This document shows positions 1-8,109 of a stretch of 64,000 nt of DNA, in pieces. The position numbers and the translations under genes were made by a program. Origin of the DNA: Thermomonas sp. (lineage in GTDB: Bacteria > Pseudomonadota > Gammaproteobacteria > Xanthomonadales > Xanthomonadaceae); NCBI GenBank assembly GCA_020692565.1, contig JAIMKJ010000002.1, forward strand, positions 28,337 through 92,336, read 5' to 3'. How positions within the stretch are numbered: the stretch's first letter is position 1; each line of letters opens with the position of its first letter. The notes below the pieces were generated by a model, which saw only the letters and a program-made list of their open reading frames with translations, ran no database searches and had not been told where the DNA came from.

Positions 1-1
1 G

Positions 2-553
<552 letters not shown>

Positions 554-605
554 GCCGAGCGAACGGAGTGTTGCCGGCGCGACCATCCGTGTCGATGCCA
601 TCCGA

Positions 606-637
606 CGAAGGCCGCCCCAGGGCGGCCTTCGTTTTTT
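606..637 (+). terminator. Rho-independent terminator after sucD
   Basis: An 11-bp perfect stem (CGAAGGCCGCC pairing with GGCGGCCTTCG) with a 4-base loop is followed by a run of six T. It lies 53 bases after the sucD stop codon and should end the sucCD transcript. metE, on the other strand, ends just beyond it. Confidence 0.93.
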
Positions 638-660
638 CTGCGGAAGCGCGGCGATGAAGA

Positions 661-2958
661 TCAGGCCGGCTGCAACGCTTCGACCTCCGCGCGCATCGTC
701 CTTGCGGCGCCGATCATCGCCTCCAGCGCGGTGCGCGTTTCCGGCCAGCCGCGCGTCTTCAGCCCGCAGTCCGGATTCACCCAGATCTGTTCCGGCTTCA
801 GTACCGAGGTCGCCTTGCGCAGCAGCGCGGTCATCTCCGCCTCGTCCGGCACCCGCGGCGAATGGATGTCGTACACGCCCGGGCCGATCTCGTTGGGATA
901 GCGGAATTTCACGAACGCATCCAGCAGTTCCATCCGCGAACGCGAGGTCTCGATCGAGATCACGTCGGCGTCCATCGCTGCCACCGCTTCGATGATGTCG
1001 TTGAACTCCGAGTAGCACATGTGGGTGTGGATCTGGGTGTCGTCGCGGACGCCGCTGGCGCTGATCCGGAAGCATTCCACCGCCCAGTCCAGGTAATGTG
1101 CCCAAGCGGTGCGGCGCAGCGGCAGGCCTTCGCGCAGCGCCGGCTCGTCGATCTGGATCACACCGATGCCGGCGGCTTCCAGATCCAACACTTCATCGCG
1201 CAGCGCCAATGCGATCTGCCGGCAGGTCCGCGCGCGTTCCTGATCGTCGCGCACGAACGACCACTGCAGCACCGTTACCGGTCCGGTCAACATGCCCTTC
1301 ATCGGTTTGTCGGTGAGCGTCTGCGCGAACTGCGACCAGTACACGGTCATCGGCGCCGGCCGCGACACGTCGCCGTAGACGATCGGAGGCTTCACGCAGC
1401 GCGAGCCGTAGCTCTGCACCCAGCCGTTGGCGGTGAAGGCGAAGCCGTCGAGCTGTTCGCCGAAATATTCCACCATATCGTTGCGCTCGAACTCGCCGTG
1501 GACCAGTACGTCCAGGCCGATGTCTTCCTGGAAGCGCACGCAGGCCTCGGTCTGCGCGGCGAGAAAGGCGTCATAGTCACCGTCGCTCAGCATGCCGCCG
1601 CGGTTGCGCGCCCGCGCTTCGCGGATCGCGTGCGTCTGCGGGAACGAACCGATGGTGGTGGTCGGAAACGCGGGCAGGCCGAGTCGCTGCGCCTGCACGA
1701 TCCGGCGCTGCGGATACGCGGCACTTCGACGCGCGCTCGCGGCATCGAGCTGCGCCAAGCGTGCGGCGACCTCGGGCCGATGCACGCGCTGCGAGGTGCG
1801 ACGCGAGGCGATCCGTCCGCGCGCCTCGGTGAGTGCGGCTTCGGCGGTGGCTTTGCCGTCCAGCGCATCGGCCAGCACCCGCAATTCGCCGAGCTTCTGT
1901 CGCGCGAACGACAGCCATGCGAGGAGATCGGATGCGAGGGTGCGCTCGTGGCCCGTATCGACCGGCACGTGCAGCAGCGAGCACGACGGCGCCAGCCACA
2001 CGCTGTCCGGTGCGCGGTCGGCATGCGCAAAGCGTGCCAGCACCAGCGCGTCGTCGAGATTCGCGCGCCAGATATTGCGACCGTCGATCAGGCCCAGCGA
2101 CAGCACGCGATCCGCCGGCAGGCGTTCGAGGACTTCGTTCAACTGTTCCTTGCCGCGCACCAGATCCACATGCAGTCCGTCGGTGGGCAGATCGCACGCC
2201 AGCGCAAGATTGTCGGCCAGCGCGCCGAAATAGGTGGCCAGCAGCAATTTCGGGCGCGGGCATTCGCGCAGCCGGGCATATGCGTGCGCGAATGCCGCCA
2301 GCGCTTCCAGCGGCAGATCGAGGACCAGACAGGGCTCATCCATCTGTACCCAGTCCGCACCCGCATCCTTCAGCTTCGCGAGCAGTTCCGCGTAGACCGG
2401 CAGCAACGCGTCGAGCAGCGCGAGCCGATCGCTGCCGTCGATGCTTTTCGACAACAACAGGAAGCTGACCGGCCCCAGCAGCACCGGACGCGCATGCAGA
2501 CCGGCGGCCTTGGCTTCGAGAAATTCCGCGACCGGCTTGTCGCCGCGCAGACGGAAGCGTTGTTCGCGATGCAATTCGGGCACCAGATAGTGATAGTTGG
2601 TATCGAACCATTTGGTCATTTCCAGCGCGCGCAGGTCCACGCCGTCGCGCTGGATGCCGCGGGCCAGCGCGAAATAGCCGGCGACCGGATCCCGGTCGGC
2701 CAGCGCGCGATAGACATCCGGGATGGCGTCGAACAGGAACGCCGTGTCCAGCACATGGTCGTACAGCGAGAAATCGTTGCAGGGCACGACATCGGCGCCG
2801 GCGTCGCGCTGCAGGCGCCAATGCCGGTGACGCAGTGCGCAGGCGGTGTCGAGCAGCGTCTGCTGGTCGGATTTGCCCTGCCAGAACGCTTCCAGCGCGC
2901 GTTTGAGTTCGCGCTTCGCGCCGATGCGCGGGAAGCCCAGATTGGTAACGGTAGTCAT
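661..2958 (-). CDS. metE: Cobalamin-independent methionine synthase
   Basis: MetE (765 residues, close to the usual 750-765) transfers the methyl group of 5-methyltetrahydropteroyl-triglutamate to homocysteine to make methionine, without B12. The start at 2958 gives MTTVTNLGFPRIGAKREL, the standard MetE N-terminus. The C-terminal catalytic half shows IQIDEPALREGLPL and the zinc ligands in THMCYSEFN and in PDCGLKTRGW. The frame stays open well upstream of 2958, through the leader and into the aptamer, but the leader RNA and the family alignment fix the start at 2958. The gene is preceded by a cobalamin riboswitch and a divergent promoter, so B12 should repress it. Confidence 0.97.
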   Translation of the reverse strand: MTTVTNLGFPRIGAKRELKRALEAFWQGKSDQQTLLDTACALRHRHWRLQRDAGADVVPCNDFSLYDHVLDTAFLFDAIPDVYRALADRDPVAGYFALARGIQRDGVDLRALEMTKWFDTNYHYLVPELHREQRFRLRGDKPVAEFLEAKAAGLHARPVLLGPVSFLLLSKSIDGSDRLALLDALLPVYAELLAKLKDAGADWVQMDEPCLVLDLPLEALAAFAHAYARLRECPRPKLLLATYFGALADNLALACDLPTDGLHVDLVRGKEQLNEVLERLPADRVLSLGLIDGRNIWRANLDDALVLARFAHADRAPDSVWLAPSCSLLHVPVDTGHERTLASDLLAWLSFARQKLGELRVLADALDGKATAEAALTEARGRIASRRTSQRVHRPEVAARLAQLDAASARRSAAYPQRRIVQAQRLGLPAFPTTTIGSFPQTHAIREARARNRGGMLSDGDYDAFLAAQTEACVRFQEDIGLDVLVHGEFERNDMVEYFGEQLDGFAFTANGWVQSYGSRCVKPPIVYGDVSRPAPMTVYWSQFAQTLTDKPMKGMLTGPVTVLQWSFVRDDQERARTCRQIALALRDEVLDLEAAGIGVIQIDEPALREGLPLRRTAWAHYLDWAVECFRISASGVRDDTQIHTHMCYSEFNDIIEAVAAMDADVISIETSRSRMELLDAFVKFRYPNEIGPGVYDIHSPRVPDEAEMTALLRKATSVLKPEQIWVNPDCGLKTRGWPETRTALEAMIGAARTMRAEVEALQPA

Positions 2959-3207
2959 GGGTGGTGTGTCCTCGATTCGTGACGAATGGAGGAACGAAGG
3001 AACCGCGTCGAGACGCATGCCTCGCGCGATGGACTCGCGCAGGGATCGACCCCGGATGCATTCCGGGCCTGCCCTTGCGCCAGCGACCTTCGCCCCCTCG
3101 GGCGAACCGGAGCCGCATGGCGCGCGCGCAGGGGCCCGCCGCGACGACGCGCGGCGAATGCCCCGGAGCGTTTCCCCACGGAAACTCCAGGTCAGGCAGG
3201 GATCGCT
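2959..3207 (-). other. metE leader between riboswitch aptamer and start codon
   Basis: This untranslated stretch of about 250 bases links the aptamer to metE. It contains a hairpin (GTTTCC/GGAAAC, plus-strand 3170-3185) and a second hairpin (TTCGCCC/GGGCGAA with a G-rich loop, 3089-3106). The nrdA leader has equivalents of both at similar places, which suggests a common expression platform. I saw no U-rich intrinsic terminator, so control of translation or Rho-dependent termination is more likely than intrinsic termination. No separate gene is visible. Confidence 0.6.
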
Positions 3208-3405
3208 CCCTGGCCGGGGCAGGTCTTCGGGCTCATGGGCGTGGCCATCGCGATGCACGATGGCCGCCTACTGCCCGCCGCTTCCCGGCTCTTGTCCCGT
3301 TGCGAGACGAAGCCAGTGCACGTGGCGGGGGTCGTTCCCAATTACCGCTGCGGGGCAGCGCCGGAATGGAGCCATGAAGGCTCGCACCGGCTTCCCTTTT
3401 AATTC
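3208..3405 (-). promoter_or_regulatory. Cobalamin riboswitch controlling metE
   Basis: Read on the minus strand, the region has the conserved cobalamin aptamer parts in order: the GCCGGTGCGAGCC entry, the core GCTGCCCCGCAGCGGTAATT, GTGCACTGG, the GGGAAGCGGCGGGCAGTA segment, and the 3' B12-box segment AGCCCGAAGACCTGCC. In this family, adenosyl- or methylcobalamin binding represses the downstream gene. It lies directly 5' of metE, so it should turn off the B12-free enzyme when cobalamin is plentiful. The boundaries are approximate because I could not fold the outer P1 helix with certainty. Confidence 0.93.
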
Positions 3406-3449
3406 CATCGCTTCATTCGCATGAAGAGATGGAAACCTTCGGCGGCGTC

Positions 3450-3478
3450 AAGATAAGGCCACTCCGGGCGCGGGTCAA
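3450..3478 (-). promoter_or_regulatory. Sigma-70 promoter for metE leader
   Basis: On the minus strand a TTGACC -35 box (plus-strand 3473-3478) and a TATCTT -10 box (3450-3455) are separated by exactly 17 bases. The predicted transcription start near 3443 lies about 40 bases before the aptamer. The nrdA promoter points the other way about 80 bases away. Confidence 0.75.
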
Positions 3479-3560
3479 GCGGCTGTGGCGGCTGTCGTGG
3501 GCTTGACGAATGGCCCGCCGGATGATTCGACGAATCAATCGCAGAATTCGATATATTGGG

Positions 3561-3589
3561 TTGAAGTCTGCGGCGGCACACACTATCTT
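3561..3589 (+). promoter_or_regulatory. Sigma-70 promoter for nrdA leader
   Basis: A TTGAAG -35 box (3561-3566) and a TATCTT -10 box (3584-3589) are spaced by exactly 17 bases. The predicted start near 3596 lies just before the second aptamer. The -10 box is identical to that of the divergent metE promoter. Confidence 0.75.
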
Positions 3590-3617
3590 GTGCCCCGTCG
3601 AAGGTGTCGACCTCGCC

Positions 3618-3815
3618 CGAGGTCGACTGAAATGGGAACCCGGTGCGGCAGAAGACTTCGGTCCGAGCCAATTCCGGGGCTGCCCCGCAGCGGTAATTGG
3701 GAACGACCCGCGTCATGGCACTGGCTCCGTCCCGCAATGGGACACCGGCTGGGAAGCGACGCGCAGTAGGAGCGGCCTGCCCGCACGCCCATGAGCCCGA
3801 AGACCTGCCTCGACC
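3618..3815 (+). promoter_or_regulatory. Cobalamin riboswitch controlling nrdAB
   Basis: The conserved aptamer elements appear in order: GGGAACCCGGTGCGG, the core GCTGCCCCGCAGCGGTAATT, GGCACTGGC, CTGGGAAGCG followed by GCAGTAGGAGCGG, and ATGAGCCCGAAGACCTGCC. The P1 helix is visible as GGTCGA (3621-3626) pairing with TCGACC (3810-3815). It lies in the nrdA leader, so cobalamin should repress the class I ribonucleotide reductase. Cobalamin riboswitches on B12-independent ribonucleotide reductase genes are known from other bacteria. Confidence 0.93.
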
Positions 3816-4070
3816 GGCGCCACGGCGCCGTCTGGCCAACCGTCTCCGCGGGGAGCGTCGGTCGAAGCCGCACATGGGCGCATGCGCCCGTGTGGTGCCG
3901 ACTTCGATCCCGCAACCGCGCAGACGCAGGCTCGCCCGAGGGGGCGAGGGCCGGTGTCCGCGCGGATCCGCGTCCGGCAATTGCCGGTGACGCGTCGTCC
4001 CACGTTCCGTCCCCCGGAGCCGCGCGTCGCACCGCTTTCGCTTCTTCTCCACGTCACCGGAGAGGAACCA
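3816..4070 (+). other. nrdA leader between riboswitch aptamer and start codon
   Basis: These 255 untranslated bases follow the aptamer. They hold a hairpin CTCC-GCGG-GGAG (3844-3855), a palindrome with core GGGCGCATGCGCCC, a hairpin CTCGCCC/GGGCGAG with a G-rich loop (3931-3948), and the palindrome CCGGCAATTGCCGG. The first and third resemble hairpins in the metE leader. The nrdA ribosome site GGAGAGGAACC sits at the end. No separate gene is visible. Confidence 0.55.
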
Positions 4071-6548
4071 ATGACCACCACGCTGATCGACAACGCACCG
4101 CAGGCCGCCCAACAAACCACTGAGCCGGCCGATCCGGCGCGCACCGCGCAGTCTGCCGCCGGCACGCATGCCGAACAGCCCGGCTTCGCGCTGGCGCCGC
4201 CGCACGCGGCCACCACCATGGGCATCACCAAGCGCGACGGTCGCCGCGAACCGGTCGATGTCGGCAAGATCGTGCGCGCCGTGCAGCGCTGCTGCGACGG
4301 CCTGGACGACATCGATCCGATGCGCGTCGCGCTGAAGACCATCGCCGGGATCTACGACGGCGCCACGACGCGCGAACTCGACGAATTGTCGATCCGCACC
4401 GCCGCCGCATTCACCGCCGACGAGCCGCAGTACGCGCGTCTCGCCGCGCGCCTGCTGTCGGGCTACATCGACAAGGAAGTGGCGGGGCAGGGCGTGCATT
4501 CGTTCTCGCAATCGATCGCGCAGGGGCACGCGATCGGGCTGATCAACGACCGCGTGCGCGCGGTGGTCGAAACCCATGCGCGCAAGTTCAACGATGCCAT
4601 CGACGTCGCGCAGAGCCGCCGCTTCGAGTATTTCGGCCTGCGCACGCTCTACGACCGCTATCTGCTGCGCCATCCGCAGCAGCGCACGGTGATCGAGACC
4701 CCGCAGCACTTCTTCATGCGCATCGCGGTGGCGCTGACCGATACGCCGAACGCCGCGCTGGAACTGTATCGGCTGATGTCGTCGCTGGATTACCTGCCGA
4801 GTTCGCCGACGCTGTTCAATTCCGGCACCCGCCACGAACAGTTGTCCTCGTGCTTCCTGCTGGATTCGCCGCGCGATTCGCTGGCCGACATCTACGCGCG
4901 CTACGCCGACGTGGCGCAGCTGTCGAAATTCTCCGGCGGCATCGGCCAGTCGTATTCGCGGATCCGCTCGCGCGGCGCGCTGATCCGGTCCACCAACGGT
5001 CGCAGCAACGGCATCGTGCCGTGGCTGAAAACGCTGGATGCGTCGGTGGCCGCGGTGAACCAGGGCGGCAAGCGCAAGGGCGCGGCCTGCATCTATCTGG
5101 AAACCTGGCACGCCGACATCGAGGATTTCCTCGAAATGCGCGGCAACACCGGCGATGAGATGCGTCGCACGCACAATCTCAATCTCGCCAACTGGGTGCC
5201 CGATTTGTTCATGCAGCGCGTGGAAAACGACGGCGACTGGTCGCTGTTCGATCCGAGCACCGTGCCGGAATTCGTCGATCTGTGGGGCGAAGCCTTCGAG
5301 CGCGCCTACGCGCAGGCCGAGCATCAGGGCCTGGCCGCGAGAACGATCAAAGCGCGCGACCTGTACGCGCGGATGATGAAAGTGCTGGGCGAAACCGGCA
5401 ACGGCTGGATGACGTTCAAGGATGCGTCCAACCGCACCTGCAACCAGGTCGGTCCCGGCCGCACCGTGCATCTGTCGAATCTCTGCACCGAAATCATCGA
5501 AGTGACGTCCGCTGAAGAAACCGCGGTGTGCAATCTCGGTTCGATCAATCTCGCGCAACATGTGGCCTTCGACGATCACGGCGCGGCGTATTTCGATTTC
5601 GACAAGCTGGGCGAGACGGTGCGCGTCGCGGTGCGCCAGTTGGACCGGGTGATCGACCTCAACTTCTATCCGATCGAATCCGCGCGTAATTCGAACCTGC
5701 GCTGGCGTCCGGTCGGGCTCGGGGTGATGGGGCTGCAGGACGTGTTCTTCAGGCTGCGGCTGCCGTTCGACAGCGAGGACGCGCTGCGCCTGTCCACGCG
5801 GATCGCCGAACGCATCTACCTGCACGCGCTGGAAACGTCCTGCGAACTCGCGGAAGAGCAGGGCGCGCATCCCGCGTTCGCGGACACGCGCGCCGCGGCC
5901 TCCACCCTGCAGTTCGATCTGTGGGATGTGGTGCCGGACGATCAGGCGATGTGGACTGCGCTGAAGGCGCGGATCGCCGCGCACGGTCTGCGCAATTCGC
6001 TGTTGATCGCGATCGCGCCCACCGCGACCATCGCTTCGATCGCCGGCTGCTACGAATGCATCGAACCGCAGGTCAGCAATCTGTTCAAGCGCGAAACGCT
6101 GTCGGGCGATTTCCTGCAGACCAACCGCCATCTGGTCGACGAGCTCAAGCGCATCGGCCTGTGGACCGAATCCACGCGCGATGCGATCAAGCTCGCCGAG
6201 GGCTCGGTGCAGGGCATCGACGGCATTCCCGATGTGCTGAAGCGGGTATACCGCACCGCCTGGGAATTGCCGCAGAAGGCGCTGATCGATCTCGCCGCCG
6301 CGCGCGGCCCGTACCTCGACCAGTCGCAGTCGCTGAATCTCTTCATGGAGAGCCCGAGCATCGGCCGGCTGTCGTCGATGTACATGTATGCATGGAAGTC
6401 CGGGCTGAAGACCACTTATTACCTGCGTTCGCGGCCGGCGACGCGGATCGCCAAGACCACGGTGAGCGCAGCCGCGGTGGATTACAGCCCGCAGGAAGCG
6501 CTGGCGTGCTCGCTGGAGAATCCGGAAGCCTGCGAGGCCTGCCAATAA
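4071..6548 (+). CDS. nrdA: Class I ribonucleoside-diphosphate reductase, alpha (R1) subunit
   Basis: NrdA (825 residues) reduces ribonucleoside diphosphates to deoxyribonucleotides with a radical supplied by NrdB. After a variable 45-residue N-terminus, an ATP-cone follows (from about TKRDGRREPVDVGKIVRAV). The catalytic barrel shows FNSGTRHEQLSSCF (active-site Cys), HLSNLCTEI (the Asn-Cys-Glu triad), NLGSINLAQ, and the Tyr-Tyr pair of the radical path in TTYYLRSRP. The C-terminus ends CEACQ, the mobile redox cysteines. The ATG at 4071 is chosen for its ribosome site GGAGAGGAACC. The same frame is open further upstream but runs through structured leader RNA. nrdB follows 121 bases later, and both should be repressed by B12. 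Confidence 0.96.
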   Translation: MTTTLIDNAPQAAQQTTEPADPARTAQSAAGTHAEQPGFALAPPHAATTMGITKRDGRREPVDVGKIVRAVQRCCDGLDDIDPMRVALKTIAGIYDGATTRELDELSIRTAAAFTADEPQYARLAARLLSGYIDKEVAGQGVHSFSQSIAQGHAIGLINDRVRAVVETHARKFNDAIDVAQSRRFEYFGLRTLYDRYLLRHPQQRTVIETPQHFFMRIAVALTDTPNAALELYRLMSSLDYLPSSPTLFNSGTRHEQLSSCFLLDSPRDSLADIYARYADVAQLSKFSGGIGQSYSRIRSRGALIRSTNGRSNGIVPWLKTLDASVAAVNQGGKRKGAACIYLETWHADIEDFLEMRGNTGDEMRRTHNLNLANWVPDLFMQRVENDGDWSLFDPSTVPEFVDLWGEAFERAYAQAEHQGLAARTIKARDLYARMMKVLGETGNGWMTFKDASNRTCNQVGPGRTVHLSNLCTEIIEVTSAEETAVCNLGSINLAQHVAFDDHGAAYFDFDKLGETVRVAVRQLDRVIDLNFYPIESARNSNLRWRPVGLGVMGLQDVFFRLRLPFDSEDALRLSTRIAERIYLHALETSCELAEEQGAHPAFADTRAAASTLQFDLWDVVPDDQAMWTALKARIAAHGLRNSLLIAIAPTATIASIAGCYECIEPQVSNLFKRETLSGDFLQTNRHLVDELKRIGLWTESTRDAIKLAEGSVQGIDGIPDVLKRVYRTAWELPQKALIDLAAARGPYLDQSQSLNLFMESPSIGRLSSMYMYAWKSGLKTTYYLRSRPATRIAKTTVSAAAVDYSPQEALACSLENPEACEACQ

Positions 6549-6552
6549 TTCC

Positions 6553-6626
6553 TGTGGGAGCGACGCAAGTCGCGACAGACCGCCGACGTGCGCTCGGCAT
6601 CCCATCGCGGCTTCCGCCGCTCCCAC
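6553..6626. repeat. Palindromic REP-type repeat between nrdA and nrdB
   Basis: Two arms of about 22 bases, TGTGGGAGCGACGCAAGTCG followed by CGA (6553-6575) and TCGCGGCTTCCGCCGCTCCC followed by AC (6605-6626), are imperfect inverted copies of each other. This GTGGGAGCGGC...GCCGCGA type is a familiar interspersed repeat in xanthomonads and pseudomonads. In the transcript it would form a long hairpin between the two ribonucleotide reductase cistrons. Confidence 0.8.
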
Positions 6627-6669
6627 CGGGAGTCGGCGGGTGTCGCTGTCACATCGAAGGTATCGAACC

Positions 6670-7680
6670 ATGACGGTGCAACACCTGCTCGACCCCGGCT
6701 TCGCGCTCACTCTGCGACCGATGCGTTACCCCGTGTTCTACGAGATGTATCGCGATGCGATCCGCAACACATGGACGGTGGAGGAGATCGATTTCGGCAT
6801 CGACCTCAACGATCTCCAGCACAAACTGGCGCCCGCGGACCGGCACCTGATCGAGCGCCTGGTCGCGTTCTTCGCTACCGGCGACAGCATCGTGTCCAAC
6901 AATCTGGTGCTCAATCTCTATCGGCACATCAATGCGCCGGAAGCGCGGATGTACCTGTCGCGTCAGTTGTACGAGGAAGCGCTGCACGTGCAGTTCTATC
7001 TGACGCTGCTCGACAGTTATATCCCGGACCCGGCGCGGCGCGCCGAGGCCTTCGATGCGGTCGAGAACATTCCGTCGATCCGTGCCAAGGCCGATTTCTG
7101 TTTCCGCTGGATGGATTCGGTGCAGTCGCTGGAACGCCTGGAGACCCGTGAACAACAGCGGCAGTTCCTGCTCAACCTGATCTGTTTCGCCTGCTGCATC
7201 GAAGGATTGTTCTTCTTCGCGGCGTTCGCCTACGTCTGGTTCCTGCGTTCGCGCGGGCTGCTGCCGGGCCTCGCCGCCGGCACCAACTGGGTGTTCCGCG
7301 ACGAATCCGGGCACATGGCGTTCGCCTTCGAAGTGATCCACACCGCGCGCCAGGAAGATCCCGGCCTGTTCGATGCCGGCATGGAGCGCGACGTACGGCG
7401 GATGCTGCACGAAGCCGTCGAAGTGGAAGCGGCGTTCGCCGACGACGTGCTGTCCGGGGGCGTCAACGGTTTGTCTGCCGTGGAAATGCGCCAGTATCTG
7501 GGCTACGTCGCGGACCAGCGGCTCGCGGCCCTGGGCATGGCGCCGGAATTCGGCGCGAAGAATCCGTTCCCGTTCCTCGATCTGCAGGACGTGCAGGAGC
7601 TGACCAATTTTTTCGAACGCCGGGTCTCGGCTTATCAGGTGGGCATCAGCGGCGCGGTGGCGTTCGACGATGCTTTCTGA
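6670..7680 (+). CDS. nrdB: Class I ribonucleoside-diphosphate reductase, beta (R2) subunit
   Basis: NrdB (336 residues) houses the dinuclear metal centre and radical that start catalysis in NrdA. The ligands Asp72 (GDSIVSNN), Glu103 and His106 (EEALHVQFY) align with E. coli Asp84, Glu115 and His118 at a constant offset of 12. Tyr110 falls exactly on the radical Tyr122, so this is a tyrosyl-radical enzyme and not the Phe-containing class Ic type. The second ligand set is seen in CIEGLFFFAAF and RDESGHMAF. The start at 6670 gives MTVQHLLDPGFALTLRPMRYP. No nrdEF accessory or yfaE ferredoxin gene follows; a thioesterase gene overlaps its 3' end. Confidence 0.95.
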   Translation: MTVQHLLDPGFALTLRPMRYPVFYEMYRDAIRNTWTVEEIDFGIDLNDLQHKLAPADRHLIERLVAFFATGDSIVSNNLVLNLYRHINAPEARMYLSRQLYEEALHVQFYLTLLDSYIPDPARRAEAFDAVENIPSIRAKADFCFRWMDSVQSLERLETREQQRQFLLNLICFACCIEGLFFFAAFAYVWFLRSRGLLPGLAAGTNWVFRDESGHMAFAFEVIHTARQEDPGLFDAGMERDVRRMLHEAVEVEAAFADDVLSGGVNGLSAVEMRQYLGYVADQRLAALGMAPEFGAKNPFPFLDLQDVQELTNFFERRVSAYQVGISGAVAFDDAF

Positions 7681-8065
7681 ATCGGTGGGTGCCGGGTTGG
7701 GGCCAAGCGAAGCGCGGCTGTGGGAGATCGTGTTCCCCGATCACGCCAATCATCTCGGCACCCTGTTCGGCGGCCAGGCGTTGGCATGGATGGACAAGGC
7801 CGCGTTCATCGCAGCCACCCGTTACGCCCGCCGCACGGTGGTCACCGCGCGTTCCGAGCAGGTCGATTTCCACGTGCCGGTGCGCCAGGGCCAACTGGTC
7901 GAACTCATCGCCCGCGTGGTCGAGACCGGCCGCAGTTCCATGCGCGTGGAGGTGGAGCTCCACACCGAGGACGCGAAGGCTGGCACCCGCCAACTGTGCA
8001 CGCGCGGGCACTTCGTGATGATTGCGCTGGATGAAGACGGGAAGCCGGCGGCGGTCGTCGGCTGA
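7670..8065 (+). CDS. Acyl-CoA thioesterase, hotdog fold
   Basis: This 131-residue protein matches short cytoplasmic acyl-CoA thioesterases (YciA/BFIT-like), which release CoA from acyl-CoAs. The hotdog helix motif HANHLGTLFGGQALAWMDKA contains the expected Asn-His and catalytic Asp region, and FHVPVRQGQLVELIARV follows in the strand region. The ATG at 7670 overlaps the nrdB stop by 11 bases, so the two are probably translated from one message, although no functional link is obvious. Exact substrate preference cannot be read from the sequence. Confidence 0.88.
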   Translation: MLSESVGAGLGPSEARLWEIVFPDHANHLGTLFGGQALAWMDKAAFIAATRYARRTVVTARSEQVDFHVPVRQGQLVELIARVVETGRSSMRVEVELHTEDAKAGTRQLCTRGHFVMIALDEDGKPAAVVG

Positions 8066-8079
8066 GCATCGGGCCGCTA

Positions 8080-8100
8080 CACTGTGCGCATCGCACAGTG
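8080..8100. promoter_or_regulatory. Perfect palindrome overlapping the nadE ribosome site
   Basis: CACTGTGCG and CGCACAGTG form a perfect 9-bp inverted repeat around a 3-base centre (CAT). Its last base begins the GGAG ribosome site of nadE. It could be an operator for a dimeric repressor or an RNA hairpin limiting nadE translation. No regulator is identifiable here. Confidence 0.5.
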
Positions 8101-8109
8101 GAGCACGTC

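Noticed and set aside
3882..4070. Possible N-terminal extension of nrdA into its leader
   Set aside because: The frame is open, but it would translate structured leader RNA. The ATG at 4071 has a strong ribosome site and gives a normal protein.
3399..6710. A 1103-residue minus-strand frame opposite nrdA
   Set aside because: It is antisense to nrdA and also runs across the riboswitch region; composition is typical of a shadow frame.
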